A DNA stretch of 7,526 nt from Bacteroidales bacterium (GCA_012518765.1 JAAYRN010000202.1:1-7526), one strand, 5' to 3'; counted from the stretch's first letter, positions 1 to 6,070 are shown. The notes: a model not told the origin generated them from the sequence alone. A program made the numbers and translations.

Positions 1-2
1 AC

Positions 3-1178
3 GAGTTACAAATTCCTCAAAAAAACAATTCAACTAAATTGTTGGACAGTATGGTGCATTGTGCTCCAGGTGCAGGTGATGATAGTCTCCGCTGGCGTGA
101 GATATATACATACAATGCCCAAGGACTATGTACAGAGATGTTAGTTCAGGAATTCTTTCCCAATTCTTACTGGAAAAATTTACGTATTATTAAGTATATC
201 AACTATAATAATAAAGGATTATGTACAGAAGAACTACTCCAAAAATTTGACAATAATGATGAGCCCAAAGATTATCATAGGTATATGTATTTCTATAACA
301 ATTTTGCCATAGATTCGGTAATATATCAAAGAAAAGCTTCATATACTGACACCTTAATAAACGATAAAAAAACAGTCTATTCTTATAATAGAAAAAAATT
401 ATTAACAAAAGAATCTCCTTTTGGGTGGAATTGGCAGAAAGACCCACAATCATGGGAGGCATCTCCATTGGAAGTTATGTACACCTATAATACAAACGGA
501 TTACTGATAGAAAAATTCACTAGATTATATAGGTATACGCATACTTATAATGAAAACAATCTTTTAACTGAGGTTTTACGACAAAATATAATTATTACCA
601 CAGACTCATTTAGAAATGACTCATTATGTCTGTATACATATAATGAAGACGGATACGCAGTGGAGTTGGAGTATAAATTATGGGATAAAACAGACGAAAA
701 GTGGGTAAATGACATAAAAAGAACTTATGAGTACAGTGATGATTATTTAAAAATAACTGGAACGTTTTTTAGATGGAATTCTATTGAAAATACATATAAA
801 TGTTTTAACATGTACGTATGGGAGTATGATAAAGATGGAAATATATTGAAAATTACCTCTTTAAATTGTGAGGGAGAAATAGGCACCTATTCTGTATATT
901 ATTATTCTGATTTTGTAGGGATTAAACAGGATAATATAGCTGTAATTTACAACGTAAGGGTTTATCCCAATCCAAGCAACAATCAATTGAAAATTGAAAC
1001 CGAAGATGCGATAATAAAAGAAATAATGATATATGATTTAACAGGGAAACAAATCAAACATTTCAATATAAACGACAGTAAAACTACACTTAATATCAAT
1101 GATTTAAGCAAAGGATTTTATTTTTTTCACATTCAAACGCATCAGGGAGTAACGGTAAAACGATTTGTAAAAGAGTGA
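3..1178 (+). CDS. Secreted repeat protein with type IX secretion (type A) C-terminal sorting domain, 5' end missing
   Basis: The reading frame is open from the left window edge to TGA at 1176-1178, so the N-terminus and any signal peptide lie outside; the TTG at 39 and ATG at 51 are internal, because sense codons continue upstream. About 391 residues are visible. Most consist of irregular 20-40 residue units around an aromatic-x-aromatic-Asn core followed by Gly-Leu and Thr-Glu (YTYNAQGLCTE, YTYNTNGLLIE, HTYNENNLLTE, YTYNEDG, WEYDKDGN), resembling the beta-hairpin repeats of YD/RHS-like surface proteins. From about base 954 (VYPNPSNN) to the end runs a type A sorting domain with IYDLTGKQI, LNINDLSKGFYFFHI and a final VKRFVKE. 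Proteins with this domain cross the outer membrane through the type IX system and are usually anchored to the surface or released. Ligand and function are unknown. No catalytic motif is visible, and no RHS toxin core is seen. Confidence 0.9.
   Translation, partial: ELQIPQKNNSTKLLDSMVHCAPGAGDDSLRWREIYTYNAQGLCTEMLVQEFFPNSYWKNLRIIKYINYNNKGLCTEELLQKFDNNDEPKDYHRYMYFYNNFAIDSVIYQRKASYTDTLINDKKTVYSYNRKKLLTKESPFGWNWQKDPQSWEASPLEVMYTYNTNGLLIEKFTRLYRYTHTYNENNLLTEVLRQNIIITTDSFRNDSLCLYTYNEDGYAVELEYKLWDKTDEKWVNDIKRTYEYSDDYLKITGTFFRWNSIENTYKCFNMYVWEYDKDGNILKITSLNCEGEIGTYSVYYYSDFVGIKQDNIAVIYNVRVYPNPSNNQLKIETEDAIIKEIMIYDLTGKQIKHFNINDSKTTLNINDLSKGFYFFHIQTHQGVTVKRFVKE
954..1175 (+). other. Type A T9SS C-terminal sorting domain (coding segment)
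   Basis: The last 74 codons of the preceding gene encode a single beta-sandwich-like module. It starts VRVYPNPSNN, has a central IYDLTGKQI strand, and ends with the GFYFFHI strand and a short basic tail. These are the conserved blocks of the Por-type secretion signal. In known examples it is recognised by the T9SS attachment machinery and removed. The genome should therefore encode PorU/PorV-like components elsewhere, which is inference. Confidence 0.87.
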
Positions 1179-1299
1179 AATGTAGAAAACATCACATCGC
1201 TTTAGTTTACTATGATTTACACAAAAAACAAACTTTACGTTCTCATAGAAAACTTGCTTGTATTAAAAAATCATAAAACAAGAAAAAAACTTCATTTTG

Positions 1300-1332
1300 T
1301 TGAGGTTTTATAAATAAATTTTTGTTACTTTG
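1300..1332 (+). promoter_or_regulatory. Candidate Bacteroidota-type promoter for atpD
   Basis: TTG at 1300-1302 is followed after 22 bases by TTACTTTG at 1325-1332, which differs by one base from the phylum -7 consensus TAnnTTTG. The predicted start would fall near 1339, giving a leader of about 47 bases before the atpD ATG. The rest of the 1179-1385 spacer is AT-rich, and I saw no convincing terminator for the upstream gene in it. Moderate to low confidence, because the consensus is short and the region is AT-rich. Confidence 0.4.
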
Positions 1333-1355
1333 TAAATCATTTTATCAAAACTCTC

Positions 1356-1371
1356 AACACTCTTAAGTGTT
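1356..1371 (+). promoter_or_regulatory. Small hairpin in the atpD leader
   Basis: AACACT (1356-1361) and AGTGTT (1366-1371) pair perfectly around a CTTA loop, 14 bases before the atpD start codon. It lies downstream of the candidate promoter, so it would be transcribed. Six base pairs in AT-rich DNA can occur by chance. A role in translation initiation is only a suggestion. Confidence 0.25.
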
Positions 1372-1385
1372 TAAAATTCAAATAT

Positions 1386-2903
1386 ATGGAGAATACTAAA
1401 AAAGCAAAAGGAAAAATTTCACAGATTATCGGTGCTGTAGTAGACGTTGTTTTTGACAACCAAGAAGATTTACCAAAAATTTATGAAGCCTTAGAGGTTA
1501 CTCGCGACAACGGAGACAAAGTCGTATTTGAGTGCGAACAAGACATTGGAGAAAACACCATGCGTTGTATTGCTATGGACTCCACCGATGGTTTATACAG
1601 GGGTATGGAAGTAGTATCTACAGGTAGAACTATTTCAATGCCAGCCGCTAATATCAACGGACGCTTATTAAACGTAATAGGCGAAACCATTGACGGAATG
1701 GAACAAGTAAAGACAGACTCTTACAGAAGTATTCACCAAGACCCTCCTACATTTGAAAACTTATCTACATCAAGTGAAGTTTTATATACAGGTATCAAGG
1801 TTATTGACCTCATTGAACCTTATATGAAAGGAGGAAAAATTGGCTTGTTTGGAGGAGCTGGTGTTGGAAAAACCGTTGCCATTATGGAAATGATTAACAA
1901 CATAGCTAAGAAATATTCAGGCATGTCGGTATTTGCTGGAGTGGGCGAACGCACACGTGAAGGTAATGACCTACTTAGAGATATGATAGAGTCGGGAGTT
2001 ATCCGATACGGAGAAGAATTTCAGAAAAGTATGGAAGAAGGTAGCTGGGATTTAAGTTTGGTAAAACAAGAAGAGTTGGAACAATCGTTGGCTACTTTGG
2101 TTTTTGGACAAATGAACGAACCTCCCGGAGCCAGAGCCCGTGTTGCTTTATCGGGGTTAACTGTTGCTGAATACTATAGAGACGGGGATGAGGATGGAAA
2201 AGGTAGAGATATTTTATTTTTCGTTGACAATATATTCCGTTTTACACAAGCTGGTTCTGAGGTGTCTGCCTTATTAGGACGTATGCCTTCAGCTGTGGGT
2301 TATCAACCTACACTTGCTACCGAGATGGGTATTATGCAAGAGCGTATTACTTCCACCAAACGAGGTTCTATTACCTCTGTTCAAGCTATTTACGTTCCTG
2401 CCGACGACTTAACCGACCCTGCTCCTGCTACTACATTCTCGCACTTAGATGCAACTACTGTTTTAAGTCGTAAGATTGCCGCTTTGGGTATCTATCCTGC
2501 TATAGATCCTTTAGATTCAACTTCACGTATTTTAACTCCCGATATTGTGGGCGAACTCCATTATAATACCGCTCAAAAGGTAAAAGAAACTTTACAGCGT
2601 TACAATGAGTTACAGGACATTATCGCCATTTTAGGAATGGACGAACTTAGCGATGAAGATAAATTAGTCGTACATCGTGCTCGTCGTATACAGCGTTTTT
2701 TATCACAACCTTTCCACGTTGCGGAACAGTTTACAGGTATAAAAGGAGTTTTTGTCGACATTGAAGACACCATCAAAGGATTTAATATGATTCTTGACGG
2801 AGAAGTAGACCAATATCCTGAAGCTGCTTTTAACTTAGTGGGAACTATAGAGGAAGCCATAGAAAAAGGAGAAAGAATGTTAGCCGAATCTGCAGAGCAA
2901 TAA
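1386..2903 (+). CDS. atpD: F1Fo ATP synthase subunit beta
   Basis: Catalytic beta subunit of the F1 head, 505 residues; it makes ATP from ADP and phosphate (or hydrolyses it) at the alpha/beta interface on the cytoplasmic face of the membrane. The N-terminal beta-barrel (about 8-85, with KISQIIGAVVDVVF) precedes the nucleotide-binding domain: P-loop GGAGVGKT at 156-163, GERTREGNDL at 187-196 with the catalytic Glu188, GQMNEPPGARARVALSGLT from 241, Walker B strand DILFFVDN at 275-282, and the ALLGRMPSAVGYQPTL block. The DELSDEDK motif at 419-426, in the C-terminal helical domain, contacts gamma. Compared with the E. coli protein as I recall it, there is an insertion of about 27 residues after residue 206 (acidic and aromatic, with EEGSWDLSL); Bacteroides beta subunits have the same insertion. 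The ATG at 1386 gives a normal N-terminus and is preceded by AT-rich sequence without a Shine-Dalgarno motif. atpC follows after 92 bases. Confidence 0.98.
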   Translation: MENTKKAKGKISQIIGAVVDVVFDNQEDLPKIYEALEVTRDNGDKVVFECEQDIGENTMRCIAMDSTDGLYRGMEVVSTGRTISMPAANINGRLLNVIGETIDGMEQVKTDSYRSIHQDPPTFENLSTSSEVLYTGIKVIDLIEPYMKGGKIGLFGGAGVGKTVAIMEMINNIAKKYSGMSVFAGVGERTREGNDLLRDMIESGVIRYGEEFQKSMEEGSWDLSLVKQEELEQSLATLVFGQMNEPPGARARVALSGLTVAEYYRDGDEDGKGRDILFFVDNIFRFTQAGSEVSALLGRMPSAVGYQPTLATEMGIMQERITSTKRGSITSVQAIYVPADDLTDPAPATTFSHLDATTVLSRKIAALGIYPAIDPLDSTSRILTPDIVGELHYNTAQKVKETLQRYNELQDIIAILGMDELSDEDKLVVHRARRIQRFLSQPFHVAEQFTGIKGVFVDIEDTIKGFNMILDGEVDQYPEAAFNLVGTIEEAIEKGERMLAESAEQ

Positions 2904-2943
2904 TATTTATAAAACAAGCGTGTTAAAACAATTTTCAAATTAA

Positions 2944-2973
2944 TTGACATGTAAGTTTTATCTCATACTTTTG
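2944..2973 (+). promoter_or_regulatory. Candidate Bacteroidota promoter upstream of atpC
   Basis: TTG (2944-2946) is separated by 19 bases from TACTTTTG (2966-2973). This matches both elements and the spacing of the housekeeping promoter of this phylum (TTG, 17-23 bases, TAnnTTTG). A transcript would start near 2980, with a leader of about 16 bases before the atpC ATG. It sits in the atpD-atpC gap and could give epsilon extra or independent expression. A chance match remains possible. Confidence 0.45.
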
Positions 2974-2995
2974 AAAATAAATAAATATAATCACA

Positions 2996-3238
2996 ATGAA
3001 AGTAGAAATTATAACTCCTCAAAATCAAAAAATCATTGAAGATGTTGTGTCTATTCAATTACCGGGCTTGGATGGATTGTTTGCCATACTCAACAATCAC
3101 GCTCCCTTGATAACCGCTTTGTCGAAAGGGAAGGCTAAGGTTATTAATAAGAATAATGAAACTTCGTATCATCCCATTGAAGGAGGAATTGTAGAAGTAT
3201 TGAAAAATAAAATAATTATTTTAACTGAAAAGTTATAA
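2996..3238 (+). CDS. atpC: F1Fo ATP synthase subunit epsilon (short form)
   Basis: Epsilon is the central-stalk subunit that couples gamma rotation to the c-ring. The 80 residues cover the N-terminal beta-sandwich domain: VEIITPQNQKIIEDVVSIQLPG, then GLFAILNNHAPLITALSKGKAKV, and GGIVEVLKNKIIILTE at the end. The protein stops where longer epsilons (about 130-140 residues) continue into the two-helix C-terminal domain that inhibits ATP hydrolysis. Short epsilons of this length are usual in Bacteroides relatives, so this is a family trait rather than a broken gene, and the terminator follows closely. Position directly after atpD is the standard arrangement. No Shine-Dalgarno sequence; the start is preceded by an A/T-rich stretch. 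Confidence 0.94.
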   Translation: MKVEIITPQNQKIIEDVVSIQLPGLDGLFAILNNHAPLITALSKGKAKVINKNNETSYHPIEGGIVEVLKNKIIILTEKL

Positions 3239-3262
3239 TTTTCCGTTGAAATTACCATACAA

Positions 3263-3292
3263 AAAAGGCAGTGTTTTAAAACACTGCCTTTT
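3263..3292. terminator. Bidirectional intrinsic terminator between atpC and tsf
   Basis: A perfect 30-base palindrome: AAAAGGCAGTGTTTT (3263-3277) followed directly by its reverse complement (3278-3292). The core GGCAGTGTT/AACACTGCC is the GC-richest stem in the surrounding spacers. On the plus strand it ends in TTTTCTT. On the minus strand it runs into six T's (3266 down to 3261). It lies 24 bases after the atpC stop and 23 bases after the tsf stop in the other direction, so it can end both convergent operons. Confidence 0.92.
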
Positions 3293-3315
3293 CTTATATC
3301 TGTAAATGTATGATT

Positions 3316-4143
3316 TTATGCTCCTAACTGAAAGCGTACAAATTCGTTACAGGCTAATTCTTTATCTACCTCAGCCATGTATTGAGCTACTGTTTTTTTG
3401 CTATCTTTAATAAAATCTTGATGAAGAAGTGTATTTTCTTTAAAGAATCTATTTAATTTTCCTTGAGCGATTTTATCAATCATGTGTTCAGGCTTCCCTT
3501 CGTTGATAACTTGCTCGCGTGCAATGGTTAATTCTCTGTCTATCACATCTTGTGCTACACTTTTTTCATCTATTGCTATTGGATTCATAGCTGCTATTTG
3601 CATGGCTATTTCTCGTCCAACCTCTATGTTCCCTATTTTTTTATTAAATCCTACCAAAGCTGCTAACCTATTTCCGTTGTGATTGTAGTAGGTAACAAAA
3701 GGTGTTTCGACAAATGAAAATTGGTTTAATTCTATTTTTTCTCCTGTTTTACTTGTCATTTCTAACAAGAGAGCGTCTACTGTTTTCCCATTTAACACAC
3801 TTTCTTTCAAGCTTTCAAGTGTTTGGATACGATTTTCAATAGCGTGGTCTACAATAGTAGATGCTAAGTTTGTGAAATCTTCTGTTTTCCCTACAAAATC
3901 AGTTTCACAGTTCAGCATTGCAATTACTCCGTAGGTATTATCCTCTGCTGTTTTCGCCAAGATAACTCCTTCATTAGCACTGCGATCTCCACGTTTGGCT
4001 GCTATTTTTTGTCCTTTTTTTCTTAATATATCAATTGCTGCTTCAAAGTCACCGTTTGCTTCAACCAAAGCATTTTTACAGTCCATCATTCCCGAACCGG
4101 TAACTTGTCTTAATTTATTTACGTCTGCTGCTGTAATTGTCAT
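3316..4143 (-). CDS. tsf: Translation elongation factor Ts
   Basis: EF-Ts is the cytoplasmic guanine-nucleotide exchange factor that releases GDP from EF-Tu so it can be reloaded with GTP. The 275-residue protein has the N-terminal UBA-like domain (about 1-55, with VNKLRQVTGSGMMDCKNAL at 9-26 and the DFEAAIDILRKKG helix). It also has the NCETDFV motif (TDFV at 81-84), whose Asp-Phe pair enters EF-Tu near the nucleotide site, then the dimerisation core with AMQIAAMNP and the PEHMIDKIAQGKLNRFFKE block from about 218. Length is typical. It is the last gene of the rplM-rpsI-rpsB-tsf cluster, 34 bases after rpsB, with an A-rich leader and no Shine-Dalgarno motif. The shared terminator lies just downstream. 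Confidence 0.97.
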   Translation of the reverse strand: MTITAADVNKLRQVTGSGMMDCKNALVEANGDFEAAIDILRKKGQKIAAKRGDRSANEGVILAKTAEDNTYGVIAMLNCETDFVGKTEDFTNLASTIVDHAIENRIQTLESLKESVLNGKTVDALLLEMTSKTGEKIELNQFSFVETPFVTYYNHNGNRLAALVGFNKKIGNIEVGREIAMQIAAMNPIAIDEKSVAQDVIDRELTIAREQVINEGKPEHMIDKIAQGKLNRFFKENTLLHQDFIKDSKKTVAQYMAEVDKELACNEFVRFQLGA

Positions 4144-4177
4144 TTTTTTTTCTTACTTATTTAATTCAACATTTATA

Positions 4178-5050
4178 TTATTTTTTTGTAGAGGGTCGAC
4201 GGGAGCTTGGGCGTTTTTTCTTTTCTTCTGCCACATCATCGTCTGTACCCATTTCGCCCATTCTTCTTCTTCTGCCCGAGCGTTGTGGTCTTTCTTCTTC
4301 TTCCTCTCTGATAATGGTTTCTTCCTCTTCTGCAAGTTCTTCTTCTATTTTATCTTTATCTAAAACTCTTTCGTTGAGTCCTTCTTGTACTGCATCACAC
4401 ATTGCTTTTACAATCAATGATATAGACTTCGATGCATCGTCATTTGCAGGGATTGGATAATCAACCAATTCGGGATCTGAATTAGTATCTACAATAGCAA
4501 AAATAGGAATATTTAATTTACGAGCTTCTGCTACAGCAATGTGTTCTTTCATTATGTCTACTATAAACACGGCTGCAGGAAGTCTACTCATATCTGAAAT
4601 AGAGCCTAAGTTTCTTTGTAGTTTCATCCTTTCTCTTTGAATTTGTAGTCGTTCGCGTTTAGATATGCTATCCCACTCTGGACTTTTCATTAGATTGTCT
4701 ATGGAAGACATTTTCTTTACTGCCTTGCGTATTGTATTGAAGTTGGTAAGCATTCCTCCAGGCCAACGCTCTGTTACATAAGGCATTTTTATTTCTTCTA
4801 CATGTTCTGCAAGTATTTCTTTTGCTTGTTTTTTAGTAGAAACAAATAATATTTTTTTGCCGGATCGTGCAATGCGTTGTATTGCTTGATGTGCTTCATC
4901 GATTTTTTTTACGGTTTTATGTAAATCAATGATATGTATACCATTTTTTTCCATAAAAATGTATGGAGCCATGTTGGGATTCCATTTTCTTCTTAAATGC
5001 CCAAAATGAGCACCTGCTTCCAATAATTGGTCAAAATTTACTTTTGTCAT
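4178..5050 (-). CDS. rpsB: Small ribosomal subunit protein uS2 with long charged C-terminal tail
   Basis: S2 binds 16S rRNA on the back of the 30S subunit between head and body, and in E. coli is needed for S1 docking. The core (about 1-228) carries family blocks LLEAGAHFGHLRRKWNPNMAPYIF, NGIHIIDLHKT, ILFVSTKKQAKEI, the WPGGMLTNF loop at 96-104, LPAAVFIVDI and the IFAIVDTNSDPELVDYPIPANDDA block near 183-206. The protein is 290 residues against 241 in E. coli. The extra part (about 230-290) is low complexity: acidic (ELAEEEETIIREEEEE), then RSGRRRR, a short acidic patch DDD, and a Lys/Arg/Ser/Pro-rich end. C-terminal S2 extensions occur in related bacteria, but the length varies. The ATG at 5050 gives the canonical start; the upstream 118-base spacer carries hairpins described separately. 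Confidence 0.97.
   Translation of the reverse strand: MTKVNFDQLLEAGAHFGHLRRKWNPNMAPYIFMEKNGIHIIDLHKTVKKIDEAHQAIQRIARSGKKILFVSTKKQAKEILAEHVEEIKMPYVTERWPGGMLTNFNTIRKAVKKMSSIDNLMKSPEWDSISKRERLQIQRERMKLQRNLGSISDMSRLPAAVFIVDIMKEHIAVAEARKLNIPIFAIVDTNSDPELVDYPIPANDDASKSISLIVKAMCDAVQEGLNERVLDKDKIEEELAEEEETIIREEEEERPQRSGRRRRMGEMGTDDDVAEEKKKRPSSRRPSTKK
4261..4350 (-). repeat. rpsB: Purine-rich GAA/GAG low-complexity tract encoding the acidic S2 tail
   Basis: On the coding (minus) strand this stretch is dominated by GAA and GAG triplets and appears as TTCTTCTTC runs on the plus strand. It encodes the Glu-rich and Arg-rich part of the S2 tail. Such tracts change length easily by slippage in multiples of three. 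That fits the variable tail, but is inference. Confidence 0.55.
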
Positions 5051-5089
5051 CTTGATTTTTTTAATGTTTACTTTCTTTTATTTTCAAGC

Positions 5090-5130
5090 AACTGCAAAGT
5101 AGTTTCATTGTAATGAAAGTCGATGCAGTT
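5090..5130 (-). promoter_or_regulatory. Nested hairpin in the rpsI-rpsB spacer (candidate rpsB leader element)
   Basis: On the minus strand an outer 7-base-pair stem, AACTGCA (5130-5124) with TGCAGTT (5096-5090), encloses an internal loop and an inner stem, TTTCATT (5118-5112) with AATGAAA (5109-5103). Both stems are perfect. The element ends 39 bases before the rpsB start codon and is followed by an A-rich unstructured stretch. It resembles the layout of ribosomal-protein leader RNAs that bind their own product. No binding site is demonstrated, and if a promoter lies inside this spacer the element might not be transcribed as drawn. Confidence 0.45.
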
Positions 5131-5142
5131 TAGATACTAAAC
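5128..5142 (-). promoter_or_regulatory. Alternative small hairpin overlapping the rpsB leader stem
   Basis: GTTTAG (5142-5137) and CTAAAC (5133-5128) pair perfectly around a three-base loop on the minus strand. Bases 5128-5130 are also the first three bases of the outer stem of the nested hairpin, so the two full structures compete. This could allow switching, or could simply be chance in AT-rich DNA. Confidence 0.3.
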
Positions 5143-5168
5143 ATTCGTAGATGCTTGGTATTCTAATG

Positions 5169-5555
5169 CTAACGTTTGCTAAATTGAAATCTTTTTCTTG
5201 CTTTGGGTTGACCCGGTTTCTTTCTTTCAACCATGCGTGGGTCTCTTCGCAATAGACCGACATCTTTTAATTCGTGTCTGTGTTCTGGATTGATTTCACA
5301 CAATGCTTTTGAAATTGCTAATCGCAAAGCTTCTGCTTGTCCTGTGATTCCTCCTCCATTAAGATTCACCTTTATGTCATATTTAATATCTTGGTTTAAA
5401 ACATGGAAAGGTTGTTCAACAAGGTATTGCAATGTCCCTGTTGGAAAATATTCCTTATAAGAGCGTCCATTAACCGTGATATTTCCATTGCCTGCTTTCA
5501 TGTATATACGGGCAACAGCTGTTTTTCTTCTACCTGATGTATTTATAATATCCAT
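5169..5555 (-). CDS. rpsI: Small ribosomal subunit protein uS9
   Basis: S9 sits in the head of the 30S subunit, and its C-terminal tail reaches the P-site tRNA anticodon stem-loop. All family blocks are present in 128 residues: the start TSGRRKTAVARIYMKAGNG, the VNGRSYKEYFP loop near 28-37, the helix GGGITGQAEALRLAISKAL at 67-85, and the basic tail RRDPRMVERKKPGQPKARK ending in FQFSKR. The final Ser-Lys-Arg is the tRNA-contacting end and is intact. It starts only 4 bases after the rplM stop, so the two are translated from one message, as in most bacteria. The stop is TAG, unlike the TAA of its operon neighbours. Confidence 0.98.
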   Translation of the reverse strand: MDIINTSGRRKTAVARIYMKAGNGNITVNGRSYKEYFPTGTLQYLVEQPFHVLNQDIKYDIKVNLNGGGITGQAEALRLAISKALCEINPEHRHELKDVGLLRRDPRMVERKKPGQPKARKRFQFSKR

Positions 5556-5559
5556 ATTT

Positions 5560-6015
5560 TTATTTGATGTCTTTAATATTAATTAATTTAGGTTTTTGGG
5601 CTTCTTGTTTATGTTCACTTCCTTCGTAAACATATAGATTTCTAAACAACTTATTACCCAGTCTGTTTTTAGGCAACATACCTTTTATTGCATGCTCGAC
5701 AATGTATATAGGTTTTTTTTGCAATACCTCTTGTGGAGTTCTTACTCGTTTCCCTCCTGGGTAACCTGTATACCTAACATACTCCTTATCTAACATTTTG
5801 TTTCCCGTAAAACGCACTTTATCTGCATTGATAATAACAACATTATCTCCACAGTCTACGTGAGGGGTAAAGTTTGCTTTATGTTTACCTCTTAAAAGTT
5901 TAGCTACAGTAGAAGCTAAACGACCTACTATTTCGTTTTCAGCATCTATCAACAACCATTCTTTGTTTACAGTAGTGCTCTTAGCTGAAATCGTTTTATA
6001 ACTTAATGTATCCAT
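5560..6015 (-). CDS. rplM: Large ribosomal subunit protein uL13
   Basis: L13 is an early-assembly 50S protein that binds 23S rRNA. The 151 residues contain WLLIDAENEIVGRLAS at 20-35, LLRGKHKANFTPHVDCGDNVV at 40-60, INADKVRFTGNK, and the C-terminal block AIKGMLPKNRLGNKLFRNL followed by YVYEGSEHKQEAQKP. Length and motifs match the family. It is the first gene of the rplM-rpsI-rpsB-tsf cluster, preceded by a leader of about 76 bases with a hairpin and a candidate promoter. The start codon follows the A-rich sequence AATAAAAAAAG without a Shine-Dalgarno motif. In E. coli L13 represses its own operon by binding the leader; whether that holds here is not visible from sequence. Confidence 0.98.
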   Translation of the reverse strand: MDTLSYKTISAKSTTVNKEWLLIDAENEIVGRLASTVAKLLRGKHKANFTPHVDCGDNVVIINADKVRFTGNKMLDKEYVRYTGYPGGKRVRTPQEVLQKKPIYIVEHAIKGMLPKNRLGNKLFRNLYVYEGSEHKQEAQKPKLINIKDIK

Positions 6016-6040
6016 CTTTTTTTATTCTAAAATTATTTTT

Positions 6041-6070
6041 ACAAACAAATATTTCACCTTCTCTGTTTGT
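6041..6070 (-). promoter_or_regulatory. Leader hairpin upstream of rplM
   Basis: On the minus strand ACAAACAGA (6070-6062) pairs with TTTGTTTGT (6049-6041) over nine positions, one of them G-U. The 12-base loop contains GAAGGTG. The hairpin ends 25 bases before the rplM start codon and lies downstream of the candidate -7 element, so it would be in the transcript. It is a reasonable candidate for an L13 autoregulatory site. I recall that ribosomal-protein leader families, including ones in Bacteroidia, have been described, but I cannot confirm a match. Confidence 0.4.

Noticed and set aside
39..53. TTG at 39 or ATG at 51 as the true start of the first gene
   Set aside because: The same frame stays open to the window edge with normal codons, and no signal peptide follows either codon, which a T9SS cargo protein would need.
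199..468. Minus-strand open frame of 89 codons opposite the type A sorting-domain protein
   Set aside because: It lies wholly inside a well-supported plus-strand gene, has no recognisable motif, and its composition is that of an antisense shadow of AT-rich coding DNA.
3..950. RHS/YD toxin or contact-dependent inhibition protein
   Set aside because: The repeats lack the regular YD spacing and there is no RHS core or C-terminal toxin domain; the chain ends in a T9SS sorting domain.
1250..1285. CTTGT...ACAAG pairing as a terminator for the first gene
   Set aside because: Only five base pairs around a loop of about 15 bases, with no proper T tract after it.
2600..2950. Minus-strand open frame of 116 codons opposite the 3' end of atpD
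   Set aside because: It is the reverse of the strongly conserved C-terminal domain of AtpD; no independent family similarity is seen.
3995..4460. Two plus-strand open frames rich in Ser and Phe overlapping rpsB and tsf
   Set aside because: Their Ser/Phe-rich composition is produced by reading the GAA/GAG tract of the S2 tail and A-rich spacers backwards; rpsB and tsf are certain on the other strand.
5093..5102. CTACTTTGC before rpsB as a promoter -7 element
   Set aside because: It misses the conserved TA of TAnnTTTG, and no TTG lies 17-23 bases upstream; the bases are better explained as part of the hairpin stem.
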